Shown: piece after piece, positions 1 through 8,199 of the stretch
Layout of the letters: each line of letters begins with the position of its first letter
Numbering within the stretch: position 1 is the stretch's first letter
Assembly (NCBI RefSeq): GCF_049366555.1
Contig: NZ_JBMMGT010000023.1
Coordinates: forward strand, 1 to 43,509
DNA: 43,509 nucleotides
Direction of reading: 5' to 3'
Origin: Avibacterium volantium_A
Lineage (GTDB): Bacteria > Pseudomonadota > Gammaproteobacteria > Enterobacterales > Pasteurellaceae
Translations under genes and position numbers: made by a program
Notes under the pieces: generated by a model
The model's database searches: none
What the model was told of the DNA's origin: nothing
The model's input: only the letters and a program-made list of their open reading frames with translations

Positions 1-200
1 AAAATATATACTCCTATATAGAAAAAGAAAGATTTTATATGTGTGAGTATTTTCATTGTAATAGTAATACAAATGAGAATTGTTATTAATATTATGTATA
101 GTTATTAATTCTGTTTTTTGTGTCAACTATTTTTTAACATTTTGATTACATACGTTTCGTTTTTGTGATCAGGTTCACAAAAAAGAGAGGAGCTAAGGAA
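1..200 (-). promoter_or_regulatory. Control region of a leftward gene beyond the window: Fur-like box, CRP site, Shine-Dalgarno
   Basis: This gene-free stretch lies beyond the 3' end of recQ. Seen in sequence: TGAGAATTGTTATTA at 74-88 matches the 7-1-7 Fur pattern in most positions. TGTGA-TCAGGT-TCACA at 164-179 is a perfect CRP palindrome with flanking T and A runs. On the minus strand AGGAG lies at about 12-16, followed by an AT-rich spacer running off the window edge. A TATAAA-like -10 lies at about 34-39 (minus). I infer an iron- and CRP-responsive gene starting just left of position 1 and read leftward. The CRP site is far upstream for a simple activator site, so its target is uncertain. 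Confidence 0.5.
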
Positions 201-226
201 GAAAACAGGGGGAAAACAAAGTGCGG

Positions 227-2071
227 TTATTTTTCGTTAGATAATTTAAGTGGTTGGCTGTTTTTTGCGCTGAGTGATTTATGCTCTTGGATAATATGCA
301 GGAATGCCTGTCCGAAGCGCTCTAATTTGGTTGCACCCACGCCGTTGATTTGTAGCATTTCACGCTTGCTGGTGGGTTGATATTGTGCCATTTCCTGCAA
401 GGTAGCATCGTTGAATACGATGTAAGGTGGAATGTTTTCTTTGTCGGCGATTTGTTTGCGTAAGAAACGCAGGCGGGCAAAGAGATCTTTGTCGTAATTT
501 TGCACCGCACTTTTTTGCGTGCTTTGTGCGGTCATAATAGAAGAAACCCTTGGCGTGGCGAGTTGTAACGGCTTTTCGCCTCGCAAAATGGGGCGTGCGT
601 TTTCCGTAAGCTGTAACACGGAATGAAATTGATTTATCACTTGTTGCACCAACCCAAGATGAATAAGCTGGCGGATCACGGACTGCCAATATTCTTTGCT
701 TTTGTCTTTGCCGATGCCGTACACGCTGAGCTGATCGTGCTGGTTATCCTTAATTTTTTGGTTTTGCATTCCGCGCAGCACGCCGATCACATAATGCACG
801 CCGAACATTTGCCCTACGCGATAAATGGTGGACATCACTTTCTGAGCGTCAATTAAGCCGTCATATTTTTTCGGCGGATCAAGGCAAATATCGCAGTTTC
901 CGCAAGGGGTTTGACGATGTTCGCCAAAATAATTGAGCAACACTAAACGGCGACAAGTTTGGCTTTCGGCAAATTCGCCAATGGCTTCTAATTTGTGTTG
1001 TTCGATTTGTCGTTGCGGGCTTTCTGGCTTTTCCAACAATATTTTTTGTAGCCACGCATAATCGGCAGGTTCGTAAAACAGCACCGCTTCGGCAGGCAAG
1101 TCATCACGTCCTGCTCGTCCTGTTTCTTGGTAATAGGCTTCAATGCTACGCGGTAAATCAAAATGGGCGACAAATCGCACGTTGGATTTGTTAATCCCCA
1201 TTCCAAAAGCGATGGTCGCCACCACCACTTGTACATTGTCCCGCTGAAAAGCACGTTGCACTTGCTCCCGCTGGCTCGCTTCCATTCCTGCGTGATAGGC
1301 TTGGGCTGCCACGCCTTTTTTACGCAAACTTTCCGCAATGCGTTCAACTTTATTACGACTGTTGCAATATACAATTCCGCTTTTGCCCTTTTGCCCTAGC
1401 ACAAAGTGGCTGAGCTGTTCCATTGGCTTGAATTTTTCCACAAGGGTATAACGAATATTGGGGCGATCAAAACTGCCGATGTAAATATGCGGGTCATTCA
1501 GTTGCAAATGGTGCAGAATGTCTTGCCTAGTGGCACTGTCGGCGGTGGCAGTGAGTGCCATTATCGGGGCATTAGGAAAACAGCGTTTCAGTCCGCCTAG
1601 CTGGGTGTATTCAGGGCGAAAATCGTGTCCCCATTGAGAAATACAATGGGCTTCATCAATGGCAATAAAGCTCACTTGGCAATGAGAAATAAATTGGAAA
1701 AAACTGGTGGTCATCGCCTTTTCGGGCGAAATATAAAGCAATTTGAGCTGCCCTGAAATCGCCTTATTCTGCACAATTTGCTGTTGCTCAAAGGTTTGTG
1801 TGGAATTGAGATAATCCACTTCAATACCGTTGGCAAGCAGTTGGTCCACCTGATCTTTCATTAACGAAATCAGCGGAGAAATAACAAGGGTTAAGCCCGA
1901 AAAACAAAGTGCAGGGATTTGATAGCACAGGGATTTGCCGTTTCCCGTTGCCATAATCACGAGGCTATCCCGTTGCGAAAGGGCAGCTTGGATCACTTCT
2001 TCCTGTCCGCTGCGGAAAGATTGATAACCAAAAACCTCGTTCAGAACCTTAAGTGCGGTGTTTTTTTTCAT
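227..2071 (-). CDS. recQ: ATP-dependent DNA helicase RecQ
   Basis: 3'-5' superfamily 2 DNA helicase of the RecF recombination and fork-repair pathway. The 614-residue product shows the complete RecQ layout: helicase lobe 1 with the motif-I P-loop MATGNGKS near residue 45 and the DEAH box near 140, helicase lobe 2 ending in QETGRAGRD, a zinc-binding RQC segment with CRRLVLLNYFGE and CGNCDIC, and a C-terminal HRDC domain with NGVGATKLERFG. The P-loop reads TGNGKS where E. coli has TGGGKS, but the invariant GKS is kept. I chose the ATG at 2071. A longer frame reaches a GTG at 2107 inside an uptake signal, and its 12 extra residues are absent from the family. An uptake signal (2051-2059) encodes part of the N-terminus; another overlaps the stop. 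The gene follows cyaY by about 60 bases on the same strand. Confidence 0.96.
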   Translation of the reverse strand: MKKNTALKVLNEVFGYQSFRSGQEEVIQAALSQRDSLVIMATGNGKSLCYQIPALCFSGLTLVISPLISLMKDQVDQLLANGIEVDYLNSTQTFEQQQIVQNKAISGQLKLLYISPEKAMTTSFFQFISHCQVSFIAIDEAHCISQWGHDFRPEYTQLGGLKRCFPNAPIMALTATADSATRQDILHHLQLNDPHIYIGSFDRPNIRYTLVEKFKPMEQLSHFVLGQKGKSGIVYCNSRNKVERIAESLRKKGVAAQAYHAGMEASQREQVQRAFQRDNVQVVVATIAFGMGINKSNVRFVAHFDLPRSIEAYYQETGRAGRDDLPAEAVLFYEPADYAWLQKILLEKPESPQRQIEQHKLEAIGEFAESQTCRRLVLLNYFGEHRQTPCGNCDICLDPPKKYDGLIDAQKVMSTIYRVGQMFGVHYVIGVLRGMQNQKIKDNQHDQLSVYGIGKDKSKEYWQSVIRQLIHLGLVQQVINQFHSVLQLTENARPILRGEKPLQLATPRVSSIMTAQSTQKSAVQNYDKDLFARLRFLRKQIADKENIPPYIVFNDATLQEMAQYQPTSKREMLQINGVGATKLERFGQAFLHIIQEHKSLSAKNSQPLKLSNEK

Positions 2072-2131
2072 TATTTTTGCGAAAAACTGGTTAAAAACGC
2101 ACCGCACTTTGTTTATTTATGAAATGAGCCA

Positions 2132-2440
2132 TTAGGCGAAATGCACTTGCTCGCCGTGTACGCGACAGGCTTCTTCCAAGCATTGCCAGAATAATTTGCC
2201 ATCATTGGCGATCCATTGTCCGTCTTTAAACGCAAAGTGAAAACCGCCTGCTTTGCTGGCAAGCCAGAGTTCAAGCAATGGCTCTTGCTTGTTTACCACC
2301 ACTTGGCTGCGATCAGGGAAGGTGATAGTAAACACCGAACCTTGCGTATCGCAATCCACATCGCAATCTTGCTCTTCTAATTGTTCTTCAATGCTGAGCC
2401 AAATTTGCTCAATATTTTGATGAAATTCTGTAACGTTCAT
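2132..2440 (-). CDS. cyaY: CyaY, bacterial frataxin; iron-sulfur cluster assembly regulator
   Basis: Small cytosolic frataxin homologue that binds iron and modulates the IscS/IscU cluster-assembly machinery. The 102-residue length is close to the family norm of about 105. Visible hallmarks are the N-terminal FHxxxEQIWLSIEEQLEE helix with its acidic ridge (EEQDCDVDCD), the strand VFTITFPDRSQVVVNKQEPLLELWLA, and GGFHF followed by a C-terminal helix around FWQCLEEA. The acidic ridge is the iron-binding face in characterised homologues. It is divergent from lptM-lysA, the same arrangement as in many gamma-proteobacteria, and lies directly upstream of recQ, possibly in one transcript. Confidence 0.95.
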   Translation of the reverse strand: MNVTEFHQNIEQIWLSIEEQLEEQDCDVDCDTQGSVFTITFPDRSQVVVNKQEPLLELWLASKAGGFHFAFKDGQWIANDGKLFWQCLEEACRVHGEQVHFA

Positions 2441-2587
2441 AATTTTTCCATAAGCGAAATAGGTAAGGCGGAATTATAGAGAGTTTTTGCTATTTATACA
2501 AAGTGCAAAAAAGAATAGAAATTTCTCTAAATATCGTTACTATACATAAGATTTATCATCTAAGCACAAAAACCAAGAGAAACACCA

Positions 2588-2707
2588 ATGAAAAAACTGA
2601 TTTTATGTTTAACTTTAGGGGTGATCACCCTCGCTGCCACGGGCTGCGGCGTGAAAGGCCCACTGTATTTCCCAGAAAAAGACAACGCACAAACACAACA
2701 ACAATAA
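2588..2707 (+). CDS. lptM: LptM (YifL-type) small outer-membrane lipoprotein
   Basis: A 39-residue lipoprotein. It begins MKKLILCLTLGVITLAATGCG, a signal peptide with the lipobox LAATGC, so lipidation is expected at the Cys near residue 20. The mature part contains GVKGPLYFP, the conserved core of the LptM/YifL family. In E. coli this protein assists maturation of the LptD-LptE lipopolysaccharide translocon. The start is preceded by AAGAGAAAC. The stop is 10 bases before lysA, so the two are almost certainly cotranscribed, as in other Enterobacterales and Pasteurellales. Identification rests on the lipobox, the GxKGPLY motif, the tiny size and the lysA linkage. Confidence 0.9.
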   Translation: MKKLILCLTLGVITLAATGCGVKGPLYFPEKDNAQTQQQ

Positions 2708-2717
2708 AGGATTGGTA

Positions 2718-3968
2718 ATGGATTTTTTTCAGTATAAAGACGATCAATTAATGGCAGAACAAGTGCCCGTGGCTGAAATCGCCCAGCAATTCGGCACACC
2801 CGCTTATATTTATTCCCGTGCGACCCTTGAACGCCACTGGCACGCTTTTGATAACGCTTTAGGCGATCACCCTCACCTCATTTGCTTTGCGGTGAAATCC
2901 AACCCAAATTTAGCCATTTTGAACATTATGGCGAAGCTAGGATCGGGCTTTGATATTGTGTCGCAAGGGGAATTAGAACGCGTCCTTGCAGCAGGTGGCG
3001 ACGCGAGCAAAGTGGTGTTTTCTGGCGTAGCAAAATCGGAACAAGAAATTGAACGTGCGTTAAACGTGGGCATTCGTTGTTTCAATGTAGAAAGCCTTGC
3101 GGAGCTTTATCGCATTAATGAGGTAGCAGGACGTTTAAACAAAATCGCACCCATTTCTTTGCGTGTAAACCCCGATGTGGACGCACACACCCACCCTTAC
3201 ATTTCCACAGGCTTGAAAGAAAATAAATTCGGCGTGAATGTTGATGAAGCCCGCGAAGTGTATCGCATCGCAAGCCAGCTACCACACATTAAAATTACGG
3301 GAATGGATTGCCATATCGGCTCACAACTCACGGAAATTCAGCCGTTCCTTGATGCTACCGATCGCCTGATTGTGCTAATGAAACAATTAGAGCAAGACGG
3401 CATTGAGCTTACGCATTTAGATTTAGGCGGCGGCTTAGGTGTAACCTACAAAAACGAAGAAGCCCCACACCCTAGCGAATATGCCAAAGCCTTATTGGAA
3501 AAATTAAAGGATTACCCAAATCTTGAAATTATCCTCGAACCGGGGCGTGCGATCACCGCAAATGCTGGGATTTTACTGACTAAAGTGGAATACCTAAAAA
3601 GCAATGAAAGCCGTAATTTCGCCATTGTGGACACGGGGATGAACGATATGATCCGCCCCGCGTTGTATCAAGCTTATATGAACATTATCGAAGTGGATCG
3701 CAGCCTGCCGCGCGAAACAAAAGTTTATGATGTGGTCGGCCCCATTTGCGAAACCTCTGATTTCTTAGGCAAACAGCGTGAACTGGCGATCGCCCAAGGG
3801 GATCTCATCGCCCAACGTTCAGCGGGGGCTTATGGTGCAAGTATGGCGTCCACTTACAACTCACGCCCAAGAGCCATTGAAGTGATGGTGGACGGTGATC
3901 AAGCGCATCTTATCAAACGCCGTGAAACCTATCCTGAATTATGGCAGCTAGAAAGTTTATTGCCGTAA
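2718..3968 (+). CDS. lysA: Diaminopimelate decarboxylase (last step of lysine synthesis)
   Basis: PLP-dependent fold-III decarboxylase converting meso-diaminopimelate to L-lysine and CO2. The 416-residue product shows the PLP lysine in FAVKSNPN near residue 58, the HIGSQ segment, the glycine-rich GGGLGV phosphate-binding loop, EPGRAI, and the C-terminal CETSDFLGK and GAYGASMASTYN substrate-binding motifs. I start at the ATG at 2718. A TTG two codons upstream is in frame, but AAAGGA at 2706-2711 is better spaced for 2718. It is the second gene of lptM-lysA and is followed at once by a strong intrinsic terminator. Confidence 0.97.
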   Translation: MDFFQYKDDQLMAEQVPVAEIAQQFGTPAYIYSRATLERHWHAFDNALGDHPHLICFAVKSNPNLAILNIMAKLGSGFDIVSQGELERVLAAGGDASKVVFSGVAKSEQEIERALNVGIRCFNVESLAELYRINEVAGRLNKIAPISLRVNPDVDAHTHPYISTGLKENKFGVNVDEAREVYRIASQLPHIKITGMDCHIGSQLTEIQPFLDATDRLIVLMKQLEQDGIELTHLDLGGGLGVTYKNEEAPHPSEYAKALLEKLKDYPNLEIILEPGRAITANAGILLTKVEYLKSNESRNFAIVDTGMNDMIRPALYQAYMNIIEVDRSLPRETKVYDVVGPICETSDFLGKQRELAIAQGDLIAQRSAGAYGASMASTYNSRPRAIEVMVDGDQAHLIKRRETYPELWQLESLLP

Positions 3969-3979
3969 AAATAATAGAA

Positions 3980-4010
3980 ATAACCCACGTTTTTGTGGGT
4001 TATTTTTTTA
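3980..4010 (+). terminator. Intrinsic terminator of lptM-lysA
   Basis: A 10-bp perfect stem (AATAACCCAC at 3980-3989 with GTGGGTTATT at 3996-4005) and a 6-base loop, followed by a run of T to 4010. It begins 11 bases after the lysA stop. Confidence 0.93.
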
Positions 4011-4123
4011 GGATTTGATGAGCGTTATATCGCTCAAAATAGAATGTAAAAATTTATTTTGCTAAAATAAAGTGCGGTGCGATTTTGCTGAATTTTTCCT
4101 TCAAATATTATTAAGGTAACCCA

Positions 4124-4537
4124 ATGAAAAAACTCTTAAAATGTTTAAATATGATGATAATAGGATTTAGTGGTATGATGATTAGGCGTGTTGAAAAATC
4201 AGGCTGGGTATCAGGCTATGAGCTTGAGTTTGTGCTTTTATCGCTCATTATTTTACTTTCTATTGTTTACTTTTCTACCTTATATATTAATAAAAATACC
4301 ATTAAACCGAATAATCCATTTAATGGCTTAAATGTAAAAGGCCGTAATGTACTTTTGTTTTATTTTGCCTGTTGTTTAATGATTTTTTATCTCTGCTATT
4401 TTTGGAGTAAAAAATATAGTTTGGATACGTCTTTAGCCCTAATCTATTTTATTATTTTAGGTGTAATATTGAGCTTCTTTTATACTAAAATTCTCCGCTT
4501 TGCGAAGAAACATTATTCTTTAGAGAAAAAAGAATAA
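4124..4537 (+). CDS. Small membrane protein of unknown function
   Basis: I do not recognise this 137-residue protein. It has a basic N-terminus (MKKLLK) and three clear hydrophobic segments: about 36-54 (VLLSLIILLSIVYFSTLYI), 77-95 (VLLFYFACCLMIFYLCYFW) and 104-122 (LALIYFIILGVILSFFYTK). It ends in a charged tail (KKHYSLEKKE). A short loop with NPFNGLNVKG joins the first two helices. The coding sequence is more AT-rich than its neighbours, which could mean recent acquisition or weak constraint. AAGGTAACC supplies the ribosome site. It stands alone between two terminators and after an uptake signal (4070-4078). The reading frame is intact and well initiated, so I believe it is a gene, but no function can be assigned. 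Confidence 0.75.
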   Translation: MKKLLKCLNMMIIGFSGMMIRRVEKSGWVSGYELEFVLLSLIILLSIVYFSTLYINKNTIKPNNPFNGLNVKGRNVLLFYFACCLMIFYLCYFWSKKYSLDTSLALIYFIILGVILSFFYTKILRFAKKHYSLEKKE

Positions 4538-4541
4538 AAAA

Positions 4542-4564
4542 GCCACCTTTGCGGTGGCCTTTTT
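4542..4564. terminator. Bidirectional terminator between the membrane-protein gene and oadB
   Basis: GCCACC at 4542-4547 pairs with GGTGGC at 4553-4558 around a 5-base loop. A T run follows on the plus strand (4560-4564). An A run precedes it (4536-4540), giving a T run on the minus strand, so it can serve both convergent genes. Confidence 0.9.
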
Positions 4565-4578
4565 ATAGGTTACATTTA

Positions 4579-5883
4579 TCACATCATTGCTGAAATATAT
4601 TTCAACATTACCCCAGCTGCGATGGCAGATCCAATAACGCCTGCGACATTTGGCCCCATTGCGTGCATTAATAGGAAGTTCTGGTGATCGGCTTCTAAAC
4701 CAATTTTATTGGCAACGCGCGCGGCCATTGGTACGGCAGAAACCCCCGCTGCGCCAATTAATGGGTTAATTGGATTTTTGCTAAAGCGGTTCATTAATTT
4801 CGCCATTAATACGCCAGATGCGGTGCCGATAGCAAAGGCGATCATTCCTAATAATAAAATCCCGAGGGTTTGTGGTTGGAGGAATTTATCCGCCACCAAT
4901 TTTGCACCAACGGAAAGCCCGAGGAAAATGGTAACGATGTTGATCAGCGCATTTTGTGCGGTGTCGTTTAAGCGCTCCACCACGCCACTGACGCGCATTA
5001 AATTACCAAAGCAGAACATTCCTAATAATGGCGCAGCATCAGGTAAGAGCAATGCCACTAGCACTAATAGCACAATCGGGAAAAGAATTTTTTCGCGGTT
5101 GCTTACGGTACGCAGTTGCACCATTCGGATTTTGCGTTCTTGCTGTGAAGTGAGCGCTTTCATAATCGGCGGCTGAATTAATGGCACGAGCGCCATATAA
5201 GAATAGGCTGCCACGGCGATCGCACCTAATAATTCAGGGGCGAGTTTGCTCGCAAGATAAATAGCGGTTGGGCCGTCTGCTCCACCAATAATGCCGATTG
5301 CGGCAGCTTGTGGCAGGGTGAAGTCGATAATACCTAGCCAGTTTAAACCTAACGCACCTAACACCGTAGCAAAAATGCCAAACTGTGCCGCAGCGCCCAA
5401 TAAGAGCGTGCGTGGGTTGGCGAGCAATGGGCCGAAATCGGTCATTGCCCCTACGCCCATAAAGATAATTAGCGGTGCAACGCCATAGCCAATCGCTACT
5501 TTATAGAACAACGCCAACACGCCTGCGGAATAGCCCATATCCCCAGCCATTACTTCCAATTCATTTTGTACAGAATGCAGCGCATTGTTAAGTGCGGTCT
5601 TAATGGACGCAGGATCAGCAATGGTACCGAGTTTGCTTGCTACAATGGCAAGTTGCTCGCTGGTGCCGTTATGCAAAAGGTTATCCAATGCGGTCATTGC
5701 TAAGCCTGCTTCAGGGATATTAGAGAGCAATCCACCAAAGCCAATGGGGAGCAATAACAGGGGTTCAAATTTTCGTGCGATGGCAAGCCACAAGAGTAGC
5801 AGGCTGACGGCAATCATTACCGCCTGTCCCCACTCTAGGTGCATAATGCCCATTCCACGCAGTAAAGACAAAATACTTTCCAT
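4579..5883 (-). CDS. oadB: Oxaloacetate decarboxylase beta subunit (sodium-translocating)
   Basis: Integral-membrane carboxybiotin decarboxylase. It releases CO2 from carboxybiotin on the alpha subunit and uses the energy to export sodium. The 434-residue product is highly hydrophobic, with roughly nine to eleven membrane segments. It contains the family signatures GFGGLLSNIP near residue 50, GVGAMTDFGPLLANP (the conserved aspartate region), GIIGGADGPTAIYLASKLAP, and the C-terminal GPNVAGVIGSAIAAGVML. I start at the ATG at 5883 with GGGG just upstream; a TTG 21 bases earlier is in frame but overlaps the oadA stop. The gap to oadA is 13 bases. It is the last gene of oadGAB, and an uptake signal lies inside the coding region (5590-5598). 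Confidence 0.96.
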   Translation of the reverse strand: MESILSLLRGMGIMHLEWGQAVMIAVSLLLLWLAIARKFEPLLLLPIGFGGLLSNIPEAGLAMTALDNLLHNGTSEQLAIVASKLGTIADPASIKTALNNALHSVQNELEVMAGDMGYSAGVLALFYKVAIGYGVAPLIIFMGVGAMTDFGPLLANPRTLLLGAAAQFGIFATVLGALGLNWLGIIDFTLPQAAAIGIIGGADGPTAIYLASKLAPELLGAIAVAAYSYMALVPLIQPPIMKALTSQQERKIRMVQLRTVSNREKILFPIVLLVLVALLLPDAAPLLGMFCFGNLMRVSGVVERLNDTAQNALINIVTIFLGLSVGAKLVADKFLQPQTLGILLLGMIAFAIGTASGVLMAKLMNRFSKNPINPLIGAAGVSAVPMAARVANKIGLEADHQNFLLMHAMGPNVAGVIGSAIAAGVMLKYISAMM

Positions 5884-5896
5884 TTTTACCCCGCAC

Positions 5897-7732
5897 TTAT
5901 GCAATTGTTAATAAGGTATCGCCCACGGCAACGGCATCACCGGCTTTCACGCTGATATTTTGCACCGTTCCCGCTTGCGAAGCACGGATTTCGGTTTCCA
6001 TTTTCATTGCTTCAAGAATGAGCAATACATCACCCTCTGCCACTTGTTGCCCCTCGGTTGCCACCACTTTCCAAATGGTGCCTGCCATTGGCGCATTCAC
6101 TGGCGTACCATTTGCTGCTTGCGGTGTGGCTTGCGGCGCGGCAGGCTGTGGTGCGGTTTGTGCAGGTTGAGCTGGTGGTGTTGCAGCTGGGGTGATTTGA
6201 TTAATATCGCCACCCTCGCTTACTTTAACCACAAAGGCTTTGCCCTCTAATTCCACAGTATAAACCGCTGCGCCACCGGCAGATTGTTTTACAGGTGCGG
6301 TGGTTTTTTGCGAAGTTTTTTCTGGCGCTTGTTTCACCGTTGGTGCAGGCTCAAAGGCATCAGGGTTGCCACGATTTTCAAGGAATTTCAGTCCCACTTG
6401 TGGGAATAATGCCACAATAAGCACATCATCAATTTCATTGTCAGACAGTTTGATGCCTTTCTCTTTGGCTTGTTGTTTGATTTCGAGCGTGAGTTTCTCC
6501 ATTTCTGGCTCAAGGTGATCTGCAGGGCGTGAAGTGATTGGTTCTGCACCCTCTAACACACGCGCTTGCAATTCTGCGTTTACTGGCGCTGGCGTGCGGC
6601 CATATTCGCCTTTTAAAATCCCAGCGGTTTCTTTGGCAATGGTTTTGTAGCGTTCACCCATTAATACGTTGATCACCGCTTGCGTTCCAACAATTTGTGA
6701 AGTTGGCGTCACTAATGGAATATAGCCCAAATCTTCCCGCACTTTTGGAATTTCTTGTAACACTAAATCCAATTTGTCAGAAGCATTTTGCTGTTTTAAT
6801 TGGCTTTCAAGGTTGGTAAGCATTCCGCCCGGTACTTGTGCCACTAAAATACGGCTATCTACGCCTTTTAATTGTCCTTCAAATTTATGGTATTTTTTCC
6901 GCACATTACGGAAATAAGCGGCAATTTTCTCTAATTTTTGAATATCTAAGCCTGTATCGTAAGGTGTACCTTTTAAGGTGGCGACTAAGGCTTCTGTGGC
7001 TGGGTGGCCGTATGTGCCACTCATTGAAGAAATGGCAGTATCTACGCCGTCCACGCCCGCTTCAATCGCTTTCAATAAGGCCATTTCTGCCATTCCCGTG
7101 GTGGCGTGGCAATGCAGATGAAGTTGCACATCAAAGCGTTTTTTGATTTCGCTAACTAAGTGATAGGCTTCGTTTGGTGTGAGAATACCCGACATATCTT
7201 TGATTACAAGGGAATCAATACCAATTTCTAACAGTTGTTCTGTGGTATCAAGCCAAGTTTGTAAAGTATGCACGGGGCTTGTGGTGTAACTTAATGTTCC
7301 TTGCGCGTGTCCGCCATTTTTACGCACCGCTTTCAGCGCTTGTTGCATATTGCGCGGATCATTCATTGCGTCAAACACACGGAACACGCTCATTCCATTA
7401 TGCACGGCACGTTCTACAAAGCGATCTACCACATCATCAGCATAATGACGATAACCTAGCAAATTTTGTCCGCGTAATAACATTTGTAATGGGGTTTTTG
7501 GCATTGCTTTTTTGAGTTCACGCAAACGCACCCAAGGATCTTCCCCTAAAAAACGAATACAAGCGTCAAAGGTTGCACCGCCCCAAGCTTCAAGCGACCA
7601 ATAGCCAATTTCATCAAGTTCAGCAGCAATAGGTAACATATCATCAAGGCGTAAACGGGTCGCAAAAAGGGATTGGTGCGCATCACGCAACACAACATCA
7701 GTTACAGCAATTTTTTTCTTTTCAACAGTCAT
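5897..7732 (-). CDS. oadA: Oxaloacetate decarboxylase alpha subunit (carboxyltransferase plus biotin carrier)
   Basis: Peripheral subunit that transfers the carboxyl group from oxaloacetate to its own biotin, yielding pyruvate. In 611 residues it has a TIM-barrel carboxyltransferase domain with the metal site LRDAHQS (residues 16-22) and HLHCHATTGM, then a conserved carboxylase domain to about residue 480. A Pro/Ala-rich flexible linker (about 515-545) leads to a C-terminal biotinyl domain with EAMKMET, whose central lysine carries biotin. The length suits OadA rather than pyruvate carboxylase, which is much longer. The ATG at 7732 has GGAG upstream. It lies between oadG and oadB, as expected for the decarboxylase operon. 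Confidence 0.97.
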   Translation of the reverse strand: MTVEKKKIAVTDVVLRDAHQSLFATRLRLDDMLPIAAELDEIGYWSLEAWGGATFDACIRFLGEDPWVRLRELKKAMPKTPLQMLLRGQNLLGYRHYADDVVDRFVERAVHNGMSVFRVFDAMNDPRNMQQALKAVRKNGGHAQGTLSYTTSPVHTLQTWLDTTEQLLEIGIDSLVIKDMSGILTPNEAYHLVSEIKKRFDVQLHLHCHATTGMAEMALLKAIEAGVDGVDTAISSMSGTYGHPATEALVATLKGTPYDTGLDIQKLEKIAAYFRNVRKKYHKFEGQLKGVDSRILVAQVPGGMLTNLESQLKQQNASDKLDLVLQEIPKVREDLGYIPLVTPTSQIVGTQAVINVLMGERYKTIAKETAGILKGEYGRTPAPVNAELQARVLEGAEPITSRPADHLEPEMEKLTLEIKQQAKEKGIKLSDNEIDDVLIVALFPQVGLKFLENRGNPDAFEPAPTVKQAPEKTSQKTTAPVKQSAGGAAVYTVELEGKAFVVKVSEGGDINQITPAATPPAQPAQTAPQPAAPQATPQAANGTPVNAPMAGTIWKVVATEGQQVAEGDVLLILEAMKMETEIRASQAGTVQNISVKAGDAVAVGDTLLTIA

Positions 7733-7756
7733 TGTATTTTCTCCAAATTAATCAAT

Positions 7757-8011
7757 TTAAAGCCCTTGATTACGGCGATGATGAGCAATCGCTGCCACAA
7801 TAATAGGGCGTAATCTTTCTAAATCATCTGTTTGAGTGGATTGTGCTTTTATCGGTGCAGGCGGGGTGAGAACAGGCTCAGGAAAAAAGCGGTTTACTAG
7901 TTTCGACATTAATCCAATGGCAAAAATTAGGATTAACAAGAAAACCAGCACGAACCCCATTCCCGAAAACATTAGGTTAATGCCCTCTTGCATAAGTTCA
8001 GCGTTTGTCAT
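7757..8011 (-). CDS. oadG: Oxaloacetate decarboxylase gamma subunit
   Basis: An 84-residue membrane anchor that holds the alpha and beta subunits together and binds zinc. It has one N-terminal membrane helix at about 17-38 (MGFVLVFLLILIFAIGLMSKL) and a Pro-rich stretch. The C-terminal tail has paired histidines (IVAAIAHHRRNQ), which resembles the zinc-binding tail of characterised OadG. The ATG at 8011 is preceded by GAGGT. It is the first gene of oadGAB, 24 bases ahead of oadA. The protein family diverges quickly, but context and topology make this secure. Confidence 0.93.
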   Translation of the reverse strand: MTNAELMQEGINLMFSGMGFVLVFLLILIFAIGLMSKLVNRFFPEPVLTPPAPIKAQSTQTDDLERLRPIIVAAIAHHRRNQGL

Positions 8012-8045
8012 TTTTATACCTCAAAGATGTAAAACAGCGTTTCAT

Positions 8046-8088
8046 ATCATATCCTGTTTAGGTTATAAAAAAATTGAACTAGATCACA
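8046..8088 (-). promoter_or_regulatory. Probable CRP-activated promoter of oadGAB
   Basis: On the minus strand TGTGA-TCTAGT-TCAAT (8088 down to 8073) matches the CRP palindrome at 8 of 10 core positions. TATGAT at 8051-8046 is a good -10. A start near 8039 would place the CRP site at about -41.5, the class II position. No convincing -35 is present, as expected for an activator-dependent promoter. Confidence 0.5.
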
Positions 8089-8199
8089 TTGTTGAAAATG
8101 ATTTTTGAAAAATTTCCAATAAAAATTTGGAATGATTGGCAATTTTTATAAAAACGTGGAAAATAACCCCTTTGTTGATCAGAGATAAACCGAAATTTA

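Noticed and set aside
165..380. Open frame opposite the recQ 3' end
   Set aside because: Antisense shadow of recQ with no family similarity and no good initiation context.
2072..2107. N-terminal extension of RecQ to a GTG
   Set aside because: The extra 12 codons start inside an uptake signal, have no ribosome site, and are absent from RecQ relatives.
4709..5176. 155-codon open frame opposite oadB
   Set aside because: Long antisense frames are expected across a low-stop, hydrophobic coding region; composition follows oadB codons.
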